Assembly: GCF_006539565.1 (NCBI RefSeq)
Contig: NZ_BJNG01000016.1
Location: 1 to 64,000 of the forward strand
Direction: 5' to 3'
Length of the DNA stretch: 64,000 nt
From: Pseudonocardia hydrocarbonoxydans
Lineage (GTDB): Bacteria > Actinomycetota > Actinomycetes > Mycobacteriales > Pseudonocardiaceae
Under the pieces are notes generated by a model. The model searched no databases. It was not told the origin of the DNA and saw only the letters and a program-made list of their open reading frames with translations. Made by a program: the position numbers and the translations under genes. Positions within the stretch are counted from its first letter, which is position 1; each line of letters opens with the position of its first letter. Below are positions 34,117 through 42,785 of the stretch, piece after piece.

Positions 34117-34250
34117 CCCCGCCACCTCAGCGAGTCCCCCGATTCCCGCCCCCGAGTTCGGGTCCGGGAACGGGGACTCGCGAACGGGAAACCGGGGACT
34201 CGCGGACGGGAAACGGGGGACTCGCGAGCGGGAAACGGGGGACTCGCGGG
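34117..34250. repeat. Convergent-junction tandem array with 22-bp period
   Basis: GGGGACTCGCG occurs at 34172, 34194, 34216 and 34238, exactly 22 bp apart; the intervening 11 bp are near-identical (AACGGGAAACC and variants). An inverted partial copy, CGAGTCCCC, lies at 34131. The array ends at the stop codon of the LysE-type gene. It has no unique spacers, so it is not a CRISPR array. Confidence 0.85.
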
Positions 34251-34886
34251 TCAGGACCGGCGACCGGTGAGCACCAGGCCCACGCCCATCGCCACCATCG
34301 TGATCCCCCCGGCCCCGCCGAGGACGCGCAGCCGGGACGGGGAGGTGGCGAACCAGTTCCGGGCCGTGCCGGCGGCGAGGCCCCACAGCGCGTCGAGCCC
34401 GGCGGCGAGCACCGCGAACAGCAGGCCGAGCACGAGCATCTGCGTGGTGGGGTCCCCCGCCCGGGCGTCGACGAACTGCGGGAGCACCGCGGCGAAGAAG
34501 ACCAGCACCTTGGGGTTGGTGGCACCCACGACCACGCCCTGCCAGTAGAGCCTGCGGTCCAGCGTGCCCGGTGCCCCGCCCAGTGCCGCGGCCAGGTCGC
34601 CGCGGTGCCGGAAGGTCTGCACGCCCAGGTACACCAGGTAGGCCGCGCCGAGCAGCTTGAGCACGGTGAACACCGTGGCCGACCGCGCCGCCACCGCCCC
34701 GAACCCCAGCGCCACCAGCACGACGACGAGCGCGGCACCGGTGGTGTTGCCCGCGACGCTGGTCAGCGCGGCCCGGCGGCCGTGGGCCAGCGCCCGGCCG
34801 ACGATGAACAGCACGCTCGGGCCGGGGATCGCGACGAGCACGATCCCCGCGAGGACGAAGGTCAGCAGGGTCTGCGCGGACGGCAC
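34251..34886 (-). CDS. LysE/RhtB-family exporter
   Basis: 211 residues with six predicted membrane helices. The family motif IPGPSVLFIVGRALAHGRRA is near the N-terminus, followed by LLGAAYLVYLGVQTFRHRGD and GATNPKVLVFFAAVLPQFVD. It exports amino acids or related small solutes; the substrate cannot be assigned. It starts 4 nt after the glnE stop and may be co-expressed with it. Confidence 0.9.
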   Translation of the reverse strand: MPSAQTLLTFVLAGIVLVAIPGPSVLFIVGRALAHGRRAALTSVAGNTTGAALVVVLVALGFGAVAARSATVFTVLKLLGAAYLVYLGVQTFRHRGDLAAALGGAPGTLDRRLYWQGVVVGATNPKVLVFFAAVLPQFVDARAGDPTTQMLVLGLLFAVLAAGLDALWGLAAGTARNWFATSPSRLRVLGGAGGITMVAMGVGLVLTGRRS

Positions 34887-34890
34887 GGCG

Positions 34891-37800
34891 TCACCAGCCG
34901 TAGAAGACCCGCTCGACGACCGCCCGCGTGCGCCGGGTGACGCGGCGGTAGTCGTCGAGGAACACCCCGGAGTCCCCGGACGGCGGGTACCCCAGCGCCG
35001 CGGCGACGGCGGCGAGCTCGCGGCCCGAGCGCGGGAGCTGGTCGCCGGGCTTGCCGCGAACCAGCATCACGGCGTTGCGCGCGCGGGTCGCCATCGTCCA
35101 GCCCGCGGTGAGCTCGGAGACGTCCTCGGCGCTGAGCAGGCCCGCCTCCCCCGCCTCGCGCAGCCCCTCCAGCGTGGAGGTGGTCCGCAGCTCGGGCAGG
35201 TCGCCCGCGTGCTGGAGCTGCAGCAGCTGCACCGTCCACTCGACGTCGGCGAGCCCGCCCAGCCCGAGCTTGGTGTGCAGGCTGCGGTCGGCCCCGCGCG
35301 GGAGCCGTTCGGCGTCGACGCGGGACTTGATGCGCCGGATCTCGGTGACCGCGGCGTCGGACAGCCCGTCGGCCGGGTACCGGATGGGGTCGACCAGCTC
35401 GACGAACCGGCGCCCCAGCCCGGCGTCACCGGCGATCGGGCGGGCGCGCAGCAGCGCCTGCGCCTCCCACTGCTCCGACCAGCGCGCGTAGTAGGCGGCG
35501 TAGGAGGCCAGCGTGCGCACCAGCGGCCCCGAGCGGCCCTCGGGCCGCAGGTCGGCGTCGACGACCAGCGCCGGGTCCGGGCTGGGCGCACCGAGCCGGC
35601 GACGGACGGTCTCGGCGACGGTCGTGGCGTACTTGACGGCCTCCTGGTCGGTGACGCCCTCGACCGGCTCGCAGACGAACAGCACGTCGGCGTCGCTGCC
35701 GTACCCCAGCTCCGCGCCGCCCAGGCGCCCCATCCCGATGACCGAGATCCGCGCGGGCGGCCGGGCCGCGCCCATCGCCCGCTGCACCGAGGCCAGCGTC
35801 GCCTCCAGCACCGCGACCCACACGCTCGACAGCGCGGCGCAGACCTGCTCGGTGTTGAGCACCCCGAGCAGGTCGGCGCAGGCGACGCGGAGCATCTCGT
35901 GGCGGCGGGTGGAGCGGGCCGTGGCGGCCGCGGTGTCGGGGTCGTTCTGCCGGGCCACCGTGGCGCGCAGCGACGCGGCCACCTCCGCCGGGTCGCGGGT
36001 CAGCTCGTCGCCCTGGCCCGGTGCGGGCGCGGCGAGCATCCGCAGCACCTCCGGGGCCCGCACCAGCAGGTCCGGGACCAGCGCGGAGGTGCCCAGCAGC
36101 TTCATCAGCCGGGTGACGACCAGCCCCTCGTCGCGCAGCAGGCGCAGGTACCACGGGGTGGCGGCGAGCGCCTCGGACACGCGACGGTAGGCGAGCAGGC
36201 CGCGGTCGGGGTCGGGGCTGCCGGAGAGCTCCTCGAGCAGCACCGGCAGCAGCGTCTGCTGGATCGACGCCGCGCGCGACACCCCGGCGGTGAGCGCCCG
36301 CAGGTGCCCCAGCGCACCCTCCGGCGACGCCCAGCCCAGCGCCGCGAGCCGCGCCTTCGCCGCGGGCTCGGACAGCCGCGCGGTGTCGGCGGGCAGCCGC
36401 GACACCGCCGTCAGCAGGGGGCGGTAGAACAGCTTCTCGTGCAGCCTGCGCACGCGGCGCGCGTTGCGCGTCCACTCCGCGAGCAGCACGCCGACGACGT
36501 CGCGGCGCCCGTCGGGGCGCAGCCGCGCGGCGCGGGCCAGCCACCGCAGCCCGGCGGTGTCGTCCTCGGCCGGCAGTAGGTGGGTGCGGCGCAGCTTCTG
36601 CAGCTGCAGCCGGTGCTCGAGCAGGCGCAGGAAGCGGTAGGAGGCGGCGAGGTTGGCGCCGTCCTCGCGGGCGACGTAGCCGCCGTCGGCCAGCGCCGCC
36701 AGCGCGTCGAGCGTGGTGGGCGAGCGCAGGGCCTCGTCGGTGCGGCCGTGCACGAGCTGGAGCAGCTGCACCGCGAACTCGACGTCGCGCAGCCCGCCGC
36801 GGCCCAGCTTGAGCTCGCGCTCGGCGATCTCGGGCTTGACGTGGTCCTCCACGCGGCGGCGCATCGCCTGCACGTCGGCGACGAAGTCGTCGCGCTCCGC
36901 GGCGTTCCACACCATCGGGGCGACGGCGTCGAGGTAGGCCGCGCCCAGCTCCGGGTCGCCCGCGATCGGGCGGGCCTTGAGCAGCGCCTGGAACTCCCAG
37001 GTCTTGGCCCAGCGGCGGTAGTAGGACACGTGCCCGTCGAGGGTGCGGACGAGCTCGCCGTTGCGGCCCTCCGGGCGCAGGTTGGCGTCGACCTCGAAGC
37101 AGGCCTCCCCCGCGACCCGCATCATCCGGGCCGCGAGCTTCGACGCGCGCGCATCGGCGGGTTCGGCGACGAACACGACGTCGACGTCGCTGACGTAGTT
37201 CAGCTCCCGCCCGCCGCACTTGCCCATCGCGATGACGGCCAGGCGCCCCTCGCCGGCGTCCCCGCGGGTGGGGAACGCCTCGGCCGCGGCGACGGCGATG
37301 GCCGCCTGCAGCGCGGCGGCCGCGAGGTCGGACAGGTGCGCGGCGACCTCGTCGACCTCCAGCACCGCCAGGTCGGGCTCGCCCACGGCCGCGAGGTCGG
37401 CGGAGGCGAGCACCAGCAGCTCGTCACGGTAGGCCGTGCGCAGCGCCTCGACCGCGGCGGCCCCGGTCAGCGTGGCCCGCCCGCCCTCCGCGGCGCCCGC
37501 CGGCGGCACGTCGGGATCGGCGCCGACGGCGGTGAGCAGGGCCGCCGGGTACCCGGCCGGGTCGGGTGCGGCGCCGCCGCGCAGCCGGTGCCAGCGGTCG
37601 GGGTGGGTGATGAGGTGGTCGCCCAGGGCCGTGGAGCTGCCGAGGACCCCGAACAGGCGCCCGCGCAGCGCGGGGTCCTCGCGCAGGGCGGCGTCGAAGG
37701 CGGGTCGGTCGGTGAGCGCGGCGACCAGCCGCTCGGCCGAGCGCAGCGCGAGGTCGGGGTCGGGGCTGCGCGCCAGCGACCACATCACCGGCTCGGCGCC

Positions 37801-37905
37801 GGCCACCGGCCGGTCGCCCGCCCACCACCCCAGCTCGACGAGGGTGGCCTCGGCCCACGGCTCGGTGAGCCCGAGCCGTGCGAGCGAGGTCCCGGTGCGC
37901 GTCAC
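34891..37905 (-). CDS. glnE: Bifunctional glutamine-synthetase adenylyltransferase/adenylyl-removing enzyme
   Basis: 1004 residues, full length for actinobacterial GlnE. Two nucleotidyltransferase domains: the N-terminal one has KCGGRELNYVSDVDVVFVAE (about 230-250), and the C-terminal one has MGRLGGAELGYGSDADVLFV (about 725-745). Each is followed by a helical GlnD-type domain with LGRGGLRDVEFAVQLLQLVH or LGLGGLADVEWTVQLLQLQH. It switches glutamine synthetase activity by adding or removing AMP according to nitrogen status. glnA is not in the window. The gene lies 56 bp after the glutamate-cysteine ligase gene. Confidence 0.95.
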   Translation of the reverse strand: MTRTGTSLARLGLTEPWAEATLVELGWWAGDRPVAGAEPVMWSLARSPDPDLALRSAERLVAALTDRPAFDAALREDPALRGRLFGVLGSSTALGDHLITHPDRWHRLRGGAAPDPAGYPAALLTAVGADPDVPPAGAAEGGRATLTGAAAVEALRTAYRDELLVLASADLAAVGEPDLAVLEVDEVAAHLSDLAAAALQAAIAVAAAEAFPTRGDAGEGRLAVIAMGKCGGRELNYVSDVDVVFVAEPADARASKLAARMMRVAGEACFEVDANLRPEGRNGELVRTLDGHVSYYRRWAKTWEFQALLKARPIAGDPELGAAYLDAVAPMVWNAAERDDFVADVQAMRRRVEDHVKPEIAERELKLGRGGLRDVEFAVQLLQLVHGRTDEALRSPTTLDALAALADGGYVAREDGANLAASYRFLRLLEHRLQLQKLRRTHLLPAEDDTAGLRWLARAARLRPDGRRDVVGVLLAEWTRNARRVRRLHEKLFYRPLLTAVSRLPADTARLSEPAAKARLAALGWASPEGALGHLRALTAGVSRAASIQQTLLPVLLEELSGSPDPDRGLLAYRRVSEALAATPWYLRLLRDEGLVVTRLMKLLGTSALVPDLLVRAPEVLRMLAAPAPGQGDELTRDPAEVAASLRATVARQNDPDTAAATARSTRRHEMLRVACADLLGVLNTEQVCAALSSVWVAVLEATLASVQRAMGAARPPARISVIGMGRLGGAELGYGSDADVLFVCEPVEGVTDQEAVKYATTVAETVRRRLGAPSPDPALVVDADLRPEGRSGPLVRTLASYAAYYARWSEQWEAQALLRARPIAGDAGLGRRFVELVDPIRYPADGLSDAAVTEIRRIKSRVDAERLPRGADRSLHTKLGLGGLADVEWTVQLLQLQHAGDLPELRTTSTLEGLREAGEAGLLSAEDVSELTAGWTMATRARNAVMLVRGKPGDQLPRSGRELAAVAAALGYPPSGDSGVFLDDYRRVTRRTRAVVERVFYGW

Positions 37906-37961
37906 GGACCTGATCCTGCCTCACCGCGGCGCGGCCCGCCCCGCCCCCGCGCGGCGGGACC

Positions 37962-39050
37962 TCAGGACGGGCGCCGCAGCCCGACCACCGGCTCGCCCGC
38001 GTCGTACCGGGCCAGCAGGTCGGTCGCCGGGCACCAGTGGCGCTCCCAGCGCTCCCGCAGCGACGCCAGCCGGTCGAGGTCCTCCGCCCGGCCCGCCAGC
38101 GCGTTCGCGGCCGCGGTGAGCAGCGCGCCGGTGCCGGCGTGCACCTCGTCGTCGGCCAGCCCGGCGCGGGCGACGTGGCGGTGCGCGTCGGCGTCGGGGG
38201 TGGTGCGGCGGCCGGGGAGGGTGTCGTCCAGGGCGAGGCCGGTGAGCAGGCTGAGCAGCTCGCCGTAGAGCTCGGGGTCGGGGCAGGCGTCGAAGGCCTT
38301 GAACTCGATCCGGCCCACCTCCGCGGGCAGGCGTGCCACCTGCGTCAGCGACGGGTCGCTCGGGACGTGCCCGCGCTCGGAGGCCAGGAACACCAGCACC
38401 GCGGGTCGCGCCCCGGTGCGCAGGTGGGTGCGCGCGGACAGCCCGCCCCACGGCGCGCCGTCGCGGAACGGCGAGGAGAACGACAGCGGCACCAGCCACG
38501 GGCTGTAGTGGGTGAGCTTGCGGCCCACGTCGACGGGGTCGGGCAGGGCGTCGCAGGACAGGTTGAGATCGGGACCGTAGGTGAGCATGTGCAGGTGCGC
38601 GGTGCGCTCCTCGGGCGAGCCCTGCCGGTGCTTCTCCTCCCACGCATTGAGCGGGGGCTCGATCACGTAGTCCGAGCGCAGCGGGTTGAACGCGACGACG
38701 CAGGTGCGCAGGTCGGTGTGCGACAGCGCGTCGTCGAGCGCCTCCTGGTCGAGCCTCAGCGCGTCGACGGCGTCGCGGACCGAGTCGTGGATGCGGGTGC
38801 GGATCTCCAGGCCCTTGGGGTCGCAGCGGACCAGCGCGCCGTCGTCGTCGAAGCGTTCGTAGCCCTCGACGTACCAGCGCTTGCGCTTGATCCCCTGGTC
38901 GCCGATCCGCAGGCCCGGGTAGTCGGCGGCGTCCTCGGGCAGCGCGTCGACGACGTCCTGCAGCTCCTGGAACCCCACGTCGGTGAAGTCGGCGAAGCGG
39001 CCGTCGGTGCGCAGCAGCGCCACCTCGTGCTCGATGCCGTAGCGGAACAC
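37962..39050 (-). CDS. Glutamate-cysteine ligase family (GCS2-type) protein
   Basis: 362 residues. MFRYGIEHEVALLRTDGRFA is the substrate/ATP-binding start of the family. RCDPKGLEIRTRIHDS, PPLNAWEEKHRQGSPEERTA, YGPDLNLSCDALPDP and EVGRIEFKAFDACPDPELYG follow. It is an ATP-dependent carboxylate-amine ligase likely to join glutamate to an amine such as cysteine. As actinobacteria use mycothiol, the product may serve ergothioneine synthesis or another peptide; no egt genes are nearby. Same strand as glnE and possibly in one transcript. Confidence 0.8.
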   Translation of the reverse strand: MFRYGIEHEVALLRTDGRFADFTDVGFQELQDVVDALPEDAADYPGLRIGDQGIKRKRWYVEGYERFDDDGALVRCDPKGLEIRTRIHDSVRDAVDALRLDQEALDDALSHTDLRTCVVAFNPLRSDYVIEPPLNAWEEKHRQGSPEERTAHLHMLTYGPDLNLSCDALPDPVDVGRKLTHYSPWLVPLSFSSPFRDGAPWGGLSARTHLRTGARPAVLVFLASERGHVPSDPSLTQVARLPAEVGRIEFKAFDACPDPELYGELLSLLTGLALDDTLPGRRTTPDADAHRHVARAGLADDEVHAGTGALLTAAANALAGRAEDLDRLASLRERWERHWCPATDLLARYDAGEPVVGLRRPS

Positions 39051-39116
39051 GTGCGGACCTCCGGATCCCGGCGGGACCCGTCGTCCGCCGCCGGTGAGGG
39101 TACCCTCAGTGACCGG

Positions 39117-40532
39117 TCAACCACGCACGGCCGTGAACACGATGCGCCCGGTGGCGGGGTCGGCCTCCGCGAGCCGGACGGTCGCGGTGCCGCCCGCGGC
39201 CAGCGGCCCCTCGCAGCGCGCCAGCACCGGCGGGTCGACGAGGTACACCTCGCCGGGCGGGCCGTCCGCCTCGGCCGGTCGCAGCACGACGACCTCGAAG
39301 TCCTGCCCGACCCGTCCGGCCAGCAGCGCGGCCTCGGTGCGGTCGACGCACGCGCGGTCGACCGCCGCGGCCGTCGCGTCCGAGGCGCCCATGACCTCCG
39401 GCAGCGTCGGCAGCACCGCCCGCAGCCCGGAGGGCGGCTGCTCCCCCGCGGCGAGCGCGAGGCAGACCTCGGCGCCGAACCGGTCGACGAGGCGCCGCAG
39501 CGGCGCCGTGACGTGCGCGTACGGCGCCCCGATCCCGCCGTGGCCGGAGTCCGCGGGCGGGGCGACGCCGTCGCCGAACGCGGTGTAGCCGGCACCGCGC
39601 AGCAACGTGGTGGCCGCCCGGCGCAGGGCCAGCGCGGGGGCACCGTCCGGCAGCCCGGCCAGCAGGGCCGCGACCGCGTGCACGGTCGGCTCCACGGCGA
39701 AGCCCAGGCCGTCCGCCGTGCGCGCGAACTCCTCCAGCGCGCCCGGCTCCGGCGCGGGCAGCGTCCGCAGCAGCCCGATCCCGCCGCGCAGCATCATCGC
39801 GCCGGCCGCCATGCCCGTGAGCAGGGAGATCTCCGCGTTCCACGCCTCGACGTCCAGGCGCCTGCGCACCCGGACGGTCCATCCGCCGTCGCCGTCGGGC
39901 AGGACCTCCTGCTCGGGCAGCTCCAGCTCGATCGCCCCCCGCGCCACGGCGAGCCCGCGGCGCAACCGCCCCAGCTCGGGCAGCGCGGCGATCGCCGGGT
40001 GGACGTCCCCGCCGTCGACGTCGGCCTGCACGCCTGCGTAGTCCAGCCGCGCCGCGGAGCGGACGACGGCGCGCCGCACGTCGACCGAGGTGACCTCGCC
40101 GGCGGCGTCGAGGCCGATGGTCCACAGCACCGCGGCGCGCGGCCCGTCGGGCAGCAGGCTCGCGGCGCCCTCGGACAGGACGGTCGGGTGCAGCGGCACC
40201 GACCCGTCGGGCAGGTAGACGGTCTGGCCGCGGCGCAGCACCTCGGTGTCGAGGGCGCCGCCGGGCTCCACCACCGCGCCGAGGTCGGCGATCGCGTAGT
40301 GCACGCGGAAGCCGTCGCCGTCGCGGGAGACGCCGACGGCCTGGTCGAGGTCCTTGGACCCGGGCGGGTCGATGGTGACCAGCGGCAGGTCGGTCGCGTC
40401 GAGCCGGCCGGGTGACGGGGGGCGCGCCGCGGCCCGTGCGGCCTCGGCGAGCACCTCGGGCGGGAACTCCGCCGGGAGGTCGAACTCGGCGCGGACGGCG
40501 GCGAAGTCGGGACGGGTGGCACGGTCGGGCAC
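39117..40532 (-). CDS. RNB-domain ribonuclease (RNase II/R-like, shortened)
   Basis: 471 residues from a GTG at 40532. The RNB catalytic core begins at about 60: VTIDPPGSKDLDQAVGVSRD and FRVHYAIADLGAVVEPGGAL, with the clustered Asp residues for Mg2+. YLPDGSVPLHPTVLSEGAAS and APYAHVTAPLRRLVDRFGAE follow. The cold-shock and S1 RNA-binding domains of RNase II/R are reduced or absent, as in the short actinobacterial form. It is a 3'-to-5' exoribonuclease. An upstream GTG at 40559 adds 9 residues and is less likely. Confidence 0.85.
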   Translation of the reverse strand: MPDRATRPDFAAVRAEFDLPAEFPPEVLAEAARAAARPPSPGRLDATDLPLVTIDPPGSKDLDQAVGVSRDGDGFRVHYAIADLGAVVEPGGALDTEVLRRGQTVYLPDGSVPLHPTVLSEGAASLLPDGPRAAVLWTIGLDAAGEVTSVDVRRAVVRSAARLDYAGVQADVDGGDVHPAIAALPELGRLRRGLAVARGAIELELPEQEVLPDGDGGWTVRVRRRLDVEAWNAEISLLTGMAAGAMMLRGGIGLLRTLPAPEPGALEEFARTADGLGFAVEPTVHAVAALLAGLPDGAPALALRRAATTLLRGAGYTAFGDGVAPPADSGHGGIGAPYAHVTAPLRRLVDRFGAEVCLALAAGEQPPSGLRAVLPTLPEVMGASDATAAAVDRACVDRTEAALLAGRVGQDFEVVVLRPAEADGPPGEVYLVDPPVLARCEGPLAAGGTATVRLAEADPATGRIVFTAVRG

Positions 40533-40584
40533 CCGCGCAGCCTGCCACGGGCCCCTCACGGACGCGGGACGGCGACCCGCGGCG

Positions 40585-41301
40585 TCAGAGCCAGCGCGGC
40601 AGGACCGGGGGCCGGTGGCCCTCGGAGGTGCGCATGTCCTTGCCCCGGGACCGGCCCAGCGCCCAGGCCGCGAGCGAGGCGGCGGGGCCGCGCAGCTCGG
40701 GCCCGCTGCCGTCGCCCAGGACCCAGGAGTGCTCGGCGTCGGAGGCCACCAGGCGCAGCGGCGGGCAGTCCGGGTGCGCCCCGACGACGCGGACGACGTC
40801 GCCGATCAGCTCGACGAGCATCGGCACCGGCAGGTCGGCCAGCGAGGCGCCGACGTCGAGGTCGACGGCGTGGATCCACATCTCCCGTGCCCGGATCCAC
40901 GGGATGTCGGTGGCCGGGATCGCCGTCCCCTGCACGTTGCGCACCTGCGCCGACCAGGCCTTCTCCGGCATCTCGCGCACGGCGACGGCGAGCCGGTCGG
41001 AGGAGTCGACGACGTCGTCGCGGATCGCCGCGGGGGGGCGCGTGGCACCGGCCTCGATGTCGGCGTCGCGGGCCTCCACGCTCGCGTACGCCGGGGTGGG
41101 CTCGCCGGTGCGCGCCCAGCGCAGGAGGTTGATCATGGCGTCGGCGTTGCGGGCCACGTGCGACAGGACGTGCGCGCGGCTCCAGCCGGGCAGGCCCGAC
41201 GGCGCCGCGAACGCGTCGTCGCCCATCCGCGCCATCAGGCCGCGCAGGTGCGCCGCCCCGTCGCCCGCCCAGGCCAGCGTCTCGTCGAGCGAGCGGGTCA
41301 C
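40585..41301 (-). CDS. Mycothiol-dependent maleylpyruvate isomerase-family protein
   Basis: 238 residues from a GTG that overlaps the FAH gene stop (GTGA). The DinB-like helical bundle has its metal ligands at H48 (VLSHVARNADAM) and at E140 and H144 (ARAREMWIHAVDLDV). The spacing is the same as the H52/E144/H148 set of the corynebacterial enzyme. The enzyme isomerises maleylpyruvate to fumarylpyruvate in gentisate degradation using mycothiol. Coupling to a fumarylacetoacetate hydrolase-family gene supports that pathway. No gentisate dioxygenase is in the window. Confidence 0.85.
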   Translation of the reverse strand: MTRSLDETLAWAGDGAAHLRGLMARMGDDAFAAPSGLPGWSRAHVLSHVARNADAMINLLRWARTGEPTPAYASVEARDADIEAGATRPPAAIRDDVVDSSDRLAVAVREMPEKAWSAQVRNVQGTAIPATDIPWIRAREMWIHAVDLDVGASLADLPVPMLVELIGDVVRVVGAHPDCPPLRLVASDAEHSWVLGDGSGPELRGPAASLAAWALGRSRGKDMRTSEGHRPPVLPRWL

Positions 41302-42125
41302 CGCTTCTCCTTGCGGCAGGTGTTGCGCAGCTCCCCGACGCCGGCGATCGAGGTCACGAGCTCGGCGCCGTCGGTCAGGTAGCGCGGGGGCGTGCGCGCG
41401 TGACCGACGCCGCCGGGGGTGCCGGTGGCGATGACGTCGCCGGGGTTCAGCGTGAGGATCGCCGAGAGGTAGACGACCAGGTCGACCGCGCCGAAGACCA
41501 GCTCCGAGGTCGACGAGTGCTGCACCGTCTCGCCGTCGAGGGTCGTGGAGATCTCCCAGCCGCCCTCGGGCAGCTCGTCGGGGGTGACCAGCCACGGCCC
41601 GAGCGGCGTGGAGTGCTCGAACGTCTTGCCCTGCAGGAACTGCCCGGTGCGGCGCTGGAAGTCGCGCACGCTGACGTCGTTGAGGACGGTGTAGCCGGCG
41701 ATGGCGGCCTCGGCCTGCGCGCGGTCGGCGTGGCGCACCGGCGTGCCGATGACGACCGTCAGCTCGGCCTCCCAGTCGACCTTGTCCGAGGCCTCGGGCA
41801 GCACGATGTCGTCGTGCGCGCCGACCAGCGCGGGCGCGTACTTGCCGAACAGCGTCGGGTACTCGGGCATCTCGTTGCCCATCTCCAGGACGTGGTCGCG
41901 GTAGTTGAGGCCGACGCAGACGATCTTCTCCGGGGACGGGACGAGCGGGGCGTAGTCCAGCCCCGCCACGTCGTGGGTCGGTCCGGCGGCCGCGGCGGCG
42001 TGCGCGGCCCAGTCGGGGCGCTCCAGCAACGCGCGGACGTCGGCGTCGCCGGTCTCCACGGCCGTCGTGTCGTCCACCCGCACCGCACGGTGTCCCGTGG
42101 CGGTCCGGATCGTGGCCAGCCTCAT
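41298..42125 (-). CDS. Fumarylacetoacetate hydrolase-family protein (likely fumarylpyruvate hydrolase)
   Basis: 275 residues. FAH core: EKIVCVGLNYRDHVLEMGNE, PTLFGKYAPALVGAHDDIVL, DWEAELTVVIGTPVRHADRA (metal-binding acids), YTVLNDVSVRDFQRRTGQFL, GKTFEHSTPLGPWLV and ATGTPGGVGHARTPP. In gentisate pathways this enzyme cleaves fumarylpyruvate to fumarate and pyruvate. It is translationally coupled to the isomerase gene and 93 bp downstream of the marR gene. Confidence 0.9.
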   Translation of the reverse strand: MRLATIRTATGHRAVRVDDTTAVETGDADVRALLERPDWAAHAAAAAGPTHDVAGLDYAPLVPSPEKIVCVGLNYRDHVLEMGNEMPEYPTLFGKYAPALVGAHDDIVLPEASDKVDWEAELTVVIGTPVRHADRAQAEAAIAGYTVLNDVSVRDFQRRTGQFLQGKTFEHSTPLGPWLVTPDELPEGGWEISTTLDGETVQHSSTSELVFGAVDLVVYLSAILTLNPGDVIATGTPGGVGHARTPPRYLTDGAELVTSIAGVGELRNTCRKEKR

Positions 42126-42218
42126 CGATCCTCCTCCGTCGTCGGCCCGGTCGGGAGCCGTCGCAGGGGAAGTCTCGCCCAGCCCACCCGCCGCGCGCAC
42201 CCGGGGGCGCCACCCGCG

Positions 42219-42695
42219 TCAGGGTGCGCTGAACCGGCGCATCGCCCCCGCGACCGCGCGCAGGTAGCCGATGACGACGGCGGCCTCCTCGGAGGACAGC
42301 CCGTCGGCGATCGCGTCGACGTCGGCCAGCAGCGGGGCGAGGGCGGCGAGCACGTCGCGCCGCGCCGAGTCGGTGGTCTCCACGATCAGCCGACGGCGGT
42401 CCGTGGGGTGCCGCACGCGCCGGACGTGACCCGACGCCTCCAGCCGGTCGACCAGTGCGGTCGCCGACGCCGAGCGGATGCCGAGATGGTTGCCCAGCTC
42501 CACCGGACCCATCCCCACCGGCGACTGCATCAGGATGTCCAGCGCGAGCGTCTCGTTGTGGCCGACACCCAGCCGGCGGGTCACCGCGTCGTCCACCGCG
42601 CCGCTGAGCCGGTTGACCTCGCGCAGCGCCCAGGACACCTCGCTGAGGTCGGGAGAGTCCCTGCGCTCCGCGGCCTCGACGTCGTCGTACGGCAT
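42219..42695 (-). CDS. MarR-family transcriptional regulator
   Basis: 158 residues. Winged HTH: LALDILMQSPVGMGPVELGN, HLGIRSASATALVDRLEASG and HVRRVRHPTDRRRLIVETTD, flanked by the N- and C-terminal dimer helices. It is divergent from an MFS drug-exporter gene, the classic arrangement for MarR control of efflux by a ligand. It also precedes the FAH/isomerase genes on its own strand and might respond to aromatic acids. Dyads rich in CTAGC in the 90-bp gap are probable binding sites. Confidence 0.9.
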   Translation of the reverse strand: MPYDDVEAAERRDSPDLSEVSWALREVNRLSGAVDDAVTRRLGVGHNETLALDILMQSPVGMGPVELGNHLGIRSASATALVDRLEASGHVRRVRHPTDRRRLIVETTDSARRDVLAALAPLLADVDAIADGLSSEEAAVVIGYLRAVAGAMRRFSAP

Positions 42696-42713
42696 GTCGG
42701 CCCCTTCCCCATG

Positions 42714-42770
42714 TAGCTAGCTTGCCTGGTGACCAGACAGCCTTACTCTTCGATCGCTAGATGAACTAGC
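42714..42770. promoter_or_regulatory. Putative MarR operators in the marR/MFS divergent region
   Basis: TAGCTAGCTT (42714-42723) and the dyad GCTAG-ATGAA-CTAGC (42756-42770) lie near the two divergent starts. Between them is CTGGT-G-ACCAG (42726-42736). The AT-rich, CTAGC-containing words stand out in this GC-rich DNA. Confidence 0.55.
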
Positions 42771-42785
42771 TAACCGGAGGATTCC

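Noticed and set aside
34172-34250. Possible small CRISPR array
   Set aside because: The period is only 22 bp, and the sequence between the conserved words is itself near-identical. There are no unique spacers and no cas genes in the window.
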